Below are positions 4,763 to 7,251 of a stretch of DNA of 7,251 nucleotides, piece after piece. The notes under the pieces are model-generated. The model did no database searches. It was not told the DNA's origin and saw nothing but the letters and a program-made list of their open reading frames with translations. The stretch comes from JBEKYH01 sp049511115 (GTDB lineage: Bacteria > Planctomycetota > Phycisphaerae > Tepidisphaerales > Tepidisphaeraceae): contig JBEKYH010000487.1 of assembly GCA_049511115.1 (NCBI GenBank), positions 1 to 7,251 on the forward strand, read 5' to 3'. Position numbers and translations under genes: made by a program. Each line of letters begins with the position of its first letter. The first letter of the stretch is position 1.

Positions 4763-6121
4763 ATGTCTCAGTTGATGGATTCCGCCGCCGCGACGCTGTT
4801 GGAACGCGTTCCGCCGCATTCAATTCCGGCCGAAAAATGCGTGCTGGCTTCGATGATGCTGGAGAAGGAAACGGTCGGCACCGTCCTGCAGCTCATCGAC
4901 CGCGATGCGTTTTTCCAGCCGGATCACCAGATCATCTACGACATTCTCATCAAGCTCTTTGAGCAGAACCGGCCGGTCTCGGCGATGATGGTCCGCGAGG
5001 AACTGCTCAAGCGCCAACTTCTAGATGAGATCGGCGGCGCGGCCTATCTGGCCGAAATTCTCAACACCGTCCCCGACGCCTCGCAGGGCGCTCATTACGC
5101 GGGAATCGTGCGCGAAAAGGCCATGTTGCGGCAGCTCATCGCCGCCAGCAATGAAATCCTGCGCGACGCTTACGGTCCGCTAGAACAGGCGGATTTAGTC
5201 CTCGACGCGGCGGAGAAAAAGATTTTCCGCATCGCCGAGCAGAAGGTCGGCAAATCGATGGAGCCGCTGGAAAAAGTCCTGCACGAAGTTTTCGAGGCCA
5301 TCGAAAACAAGGACCGCCGCGGCCTGGTCACCGGGTTCTTCGATCTCGATGAGATGCTCAACGGGCTTCAAAACGGCGAGATGATCATCGTCGCGGCCAG
5401 GCCCTCGATGGGCAAGACCGCGCTGGCCATGAACATCATCGAATATATCGCGGCCGACACGCAACTCCCCTGCGCGGTTTTCTCGCTGGAAATGAGCAAA
5501 CAGCAGCTTGCCCAGCGCATGCTGTGCAGCCGCGGCGCGATCGACGCACACAAACTTCGCCGCGGCATGCTGCAAAGCCAGGAGTACCAAAAGCTGGCCA
5601 GCGTCGTCGGCGAGCTGGCCAAGGCCCCCATCTGGGTGGACGATTCCGCGAGCCTCACGCCGCTGGAACTGCGCGCCAAAGTGCGGCGGCTAAAGCTGCA
5701 ACACGACATCAAGTGCGTGATGATCGACTACATGCAGTTGATGGACAACCCCGGCCCTGACAGCCGCCAGCAACAGATCTCGGAAATCTCCCGCGCGATC
5801 AAAGCCGTCGCCCGCGAGGTGAATATTCCGGTGATCGCCCTGTCGCAGCTCAACCGCATGAGCGAAGGCCGCGACGGCCACCGCCCCCGCATGAGCGACC
5901 TCCGCGAAAGCGGCAGCATCGAACAGGACGCCGACGTGGTGATCCTGATGCACCGCGAAGACTATTACAAAATGAGCGAGCCGGATTTTCAGCCGGACAA
6001 TATTGCCGAATTGATCATCGCCAAGCAGCGAAACGGGCCGACGGGGACGGTGAAATTGTCGTTTATGAATAAGACGACGCGGTTTGAGAATTTGTCGGCG
6101 CAGGGGGATCCGTTTCAGTGA
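4763..6121 (+). CDS. dnaB: Replicative DNA helicase DnaB, 452 aa
   Basis: DnaB is the hexameric 5'-3' helicase that unwinds DNA at the replication fork and recruits primase. The N-terminal helical domain (about 16-120) opens with the typical PPHSIPAEKCVLASMM (17-32) and includes FQPDHQIIYDIL. A linker helix (about 140-180) follows, then the RecA-like motor. That holds Walker A ARPSMGKTA (212-220, Lys218 and Thr219), the catalytic glutamate in SLEMS (Glu243), Walker B CVMIDYMQLM (318-327, Asp322), the sensor ALSQLNR (359-365), SDLRESGSIEQDADVVI (378-394) and the arginine-finger region KQRNGPTG (421-428). All core residues are present and the length is normal; there is no intein. The ATG is preceded by AAGGAAGGA (4746-4754) at good spacing. 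The gene starts the plus-strand block and is divergent from the 194-aa membrane protein gene. The last 30 or so codons lean to G-ending and TTT/TTG codons, unlike the body. Confidence 0.99.
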   Translation: MSQLMDSAAATLLERVPPHSIPAEKCVLASMMLEKETVGTVLQLIDRDAFFQPDHQIIYDILIKLFEQNRPVSAMMVREELLKRQLLDEIGGAAYLAEILNTVPDASQGAHYAGIVREKAMLRQLIAASNEILRDAYGPLEQADLVLDAAEKKIFRIAEQKVGKSMEPLEKVLHEVFEAIENKDRRGLVTGFFDLDEMLNGLQNGEMIIVAARPSMGKTALAMNIIEYIAADTQLPCAVFSLEMSKQQLAQRMLCSRGAIDAHKLRRGMLQSQEYQKLASVVGELAKAPIWVDDSASLTPLELRAKVRRLKLQHDIKCVMIDYMQLMDNPGPDSRQQQISEISRAIKAVAREVNIPVIALSQLNRMSEGRDGHRPRMSDLRESGSIEQDADVVILMHREDYYKMSEPDFQPDNIAELIIAKQRNGPTGTVKLSFMNKTTRFENLSAQGDPFQ

Positions 6122-6234
6122 AGCGAGAGTTCCATCGCGACCCACCTCAAACTGGTGGAACGGAAGGCGTCGACGCGATAAACTACGGACGATGACGAGC
6201 CCCAGATAGTGGCGCGCTTTGTCGGAGACTCAAG

Positions 6235-7251
6235 TTGGCTCATAAGTGGCAACAAATTCTCGACCTTCCGTCGCATTGGCAGTCGTTGATCTCTGCCGAG
6301 TTAAAGAGCATTTCTTCAATTTGGCAAGAGCAACACGATCGGCTTCGCAAGCTAGACTCGATACAGCAATTTAACGACCGGCTGGCGAGAGAATGGGCCA
6401 TCGAAACTGGCATTATAGAGAATGTTTACCATATCGATCGCGGCGTGACGGTGGTACTTATTGAGAAGGGTATAGAGGCCAGCTTAATTCCACACGGAGC
6501 TTCAGACCGCCCGGCGGAAGAAGTCATTCAAATTGTCCACGACCATCAAGAGGCGCTGGAGGGTCTTTTCTCTTTTGTCAAGAAGCGTCGGACTCTTTCC
6601 AACTCGTATATCCGGGAGTTGCACGATCAGATGCTCAAGCATCAGCACTCGACCGTCGGCAAGAACACGCTCGGTGAAATAGTCGAAATCGAATTAAAGC
6701 GAGGGCAGTTCAAAACACTTCCCAACAATCCGTCCATACCTGGAACCGGTCTACACGAATACTGCCCGCCGGAACATGTCGCATCAGAGATGGACAATTT
6801 ACTCGGTTGGCACACAGCGCACCTCAAGATGGAGGTTCCAGTCGAGATTGAGGCCGCCTGGCTTCACCACCGTTTTACCCAGATTCATCCATTTCAGGAT
6901 GGCAACGGGCGTATTGCCAGAGCTTTGGCGTCATTGGTTTTCATCCGCGACAAATACTTTCCGCTTCTCATTACCCGCGATACGCGGGCAGATTACATTT
7001 CGGCTCTGGGCGCTGCGGATAACGGAGACCTCACTGCTCTGGTCGCACTGTTTGCTCGGCAGCAGAAGGGTAGTCTCCTAAAGGCGCTAAGCCTCTCGGA
7101 AGATGTTATCCGGCGCACGAGCACGCTAAATACCGTTGTGGATGCCGCGATCGGGCGATTACGTCAACGGCGAGAAGAAGTAATTCTGGAGCAAAGAAAA
7201 GTTCTTGAAATTGCGGGCGAACTTGAGGAGGAGGCTGCCTTAGCGATGGAG
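6235..7251 (+). CDS. Fic-domain protein with class II-type inhibitory motif (3' end outside window)
   Basis: The frame is open from just after a stop at 6193-6195 to the window end: 339 residues from the proposed TTG start (6235-6237), which has GGAG seven bases upstream. The start is inferred, since no ATG lies near the conserved N-terminus HKWQQILDLPSHWQ. A helical N-terminal part (about 20-75) contains TGIIEN (58-63), fitting the (S/T)xxxE(G/N) motif whose glutamate blocks ATP binding in self-inhibited Fic proteins. The core carries the flap-like NNPSIPG (164-170), HEYCPPEHV (174-182) and the catalytic HPFQDGNGRIAR (218-229; His218, Asp222, Asn224, Arg226). Fic enzymes usually transfer AMP to a protein hydroxyl; the target here is unknown. 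After about 300 the chain becomes highly charged and helical (RLRQRREEVILEQRK), probably a coiled coil leading to an unseen C-terminal domain. The DNA is less GC-rich than dnaB, suggesting acquisition. No separate antitoxin gene lies upstream. Confidence 0.88.
   Translation, partial: MAHKWQQILDLPSHWQSLISAELKSISSIWQEQHDRLRKLDSIQQFNDRLAREWAIETGIIENVYHIDRGVTVVLIEKGIEASLIPHGASDRPAEEVIQIVHDHQEALEGLFSFVKKRRTLSNSYIRELHDQMLKHQHSTVGKNTLGEIVEIELKRGQFKTLPNNPSIPGTGLHEYCPPEHVASEMDNLLGWHTAHLKMEVPVEIEAAWLHHRFTQIHPFQDGNGRIARALASLVFIRDKYFPLLITRDTRADYISALGAADNGDLTALVALFARQQKGSLLKALSLSEDVIRRTSTLNTVVDAAIGRLRQRREEVILEQRKVLEIAGELEEEAALAME

Noticed and set aside
4531..4764. Minus-strand open frame of 77 codons in the gap before dnaB
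   Set aside because: It is made largely of the dispersed repeat, whose translation (REDAKNAKE-like) is a known source of spurious proteins, and its start overlaps the dnaB ATG.
4763..6121. Possible intein in dnaB, a common insertion site
   Set aside because: The protein is collinear with ordinary DnaB from Walker A through the arginine-finger region with no inserted block.
6129..6177. Inverted repeats after dnaB (CCACC/GGTGG and the palindrome GCGTCGACGC)
   Set aside because: The stems are short and have no T tract, so a terminator cannot be supported; the palindrome is short enough to be chance.
6776..7081. Plus-strand open frame of 101 codons within the Fic gene
   Set aside because: It is out of frame with the conserved Fic motif, which the overlapping longer frame encodes.

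Overview
This is a GC-rich bacterial chromosome window. It holds two transcription blocks that diverge from the gap at about 4483-4762. The organism is probably a Planctomycetota member or a related soil or aquatic phylum. That is an inference from three things: a dispersed GC-rich short repeat whose translation reads like 'REDAKNAKE', a long-tailed AI-2E family transporter, and an unassigned proline-rich-tailed membrane protein next to dnaB. No rRNA or marker gene is present to settle the phylum.

Minus-strand block, in transcription order (right to left): a 194-aa hypothetical membrane protein (4482 to 3898), a 659-aa AI-2E/PerM-type permease with an unusual soluble C-terminal extension (3788 to 1809), a 304-aa YihY/BrkB membrane protein (1787 to 873), a hairpin-rich interval ending in a clear intrinsic terminator (803 to 652), a 49-aa two-helix membrane protein of the lmo0937 type (609 to 460), a weaker terminator (408 to 372), and the 5' end of a lipoprotein gene (209 to 1, cut by the window edge). 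The permease and YihY genes are 21 bp apart and very likely form one operon. Every product in this block is predicted to be in, or anchored to, a membrane. No enzyme pathway links them. An envelope or stress role is only a loose inference.

Plus-strand block: dnaB, the replicative helicase (4763-6121), complete with all core motifs. After 113 bp comes the start of a Fic-domain protein (6235 to the window end) with both the catalytic HPFxDGNGR motif and an N-terminal TGIIEN motif matching the autoinhibitory motif of class II Fic proteins. The Fic gene is less GC-rich than its neighbours and looks acquired.

Two diverged copies of the dispersed repeat lie in opposite orientation on either side of the 194-aa membrane protein gene. 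One copy supplies the apparent TTG start codon of the AI-2E-type permease.

There is no CRISPR array, transposase, tRNA or obvious new multi-gene system. The most unusual items are the three-hairpin RNA region before the 49-aa gene, the repeat that runs into the permease start, the permease's soluble extension and the Fic protein. The gaps 210-459, 610-872 and 4483-4762 hold only the regulatory or repeat elements listed.
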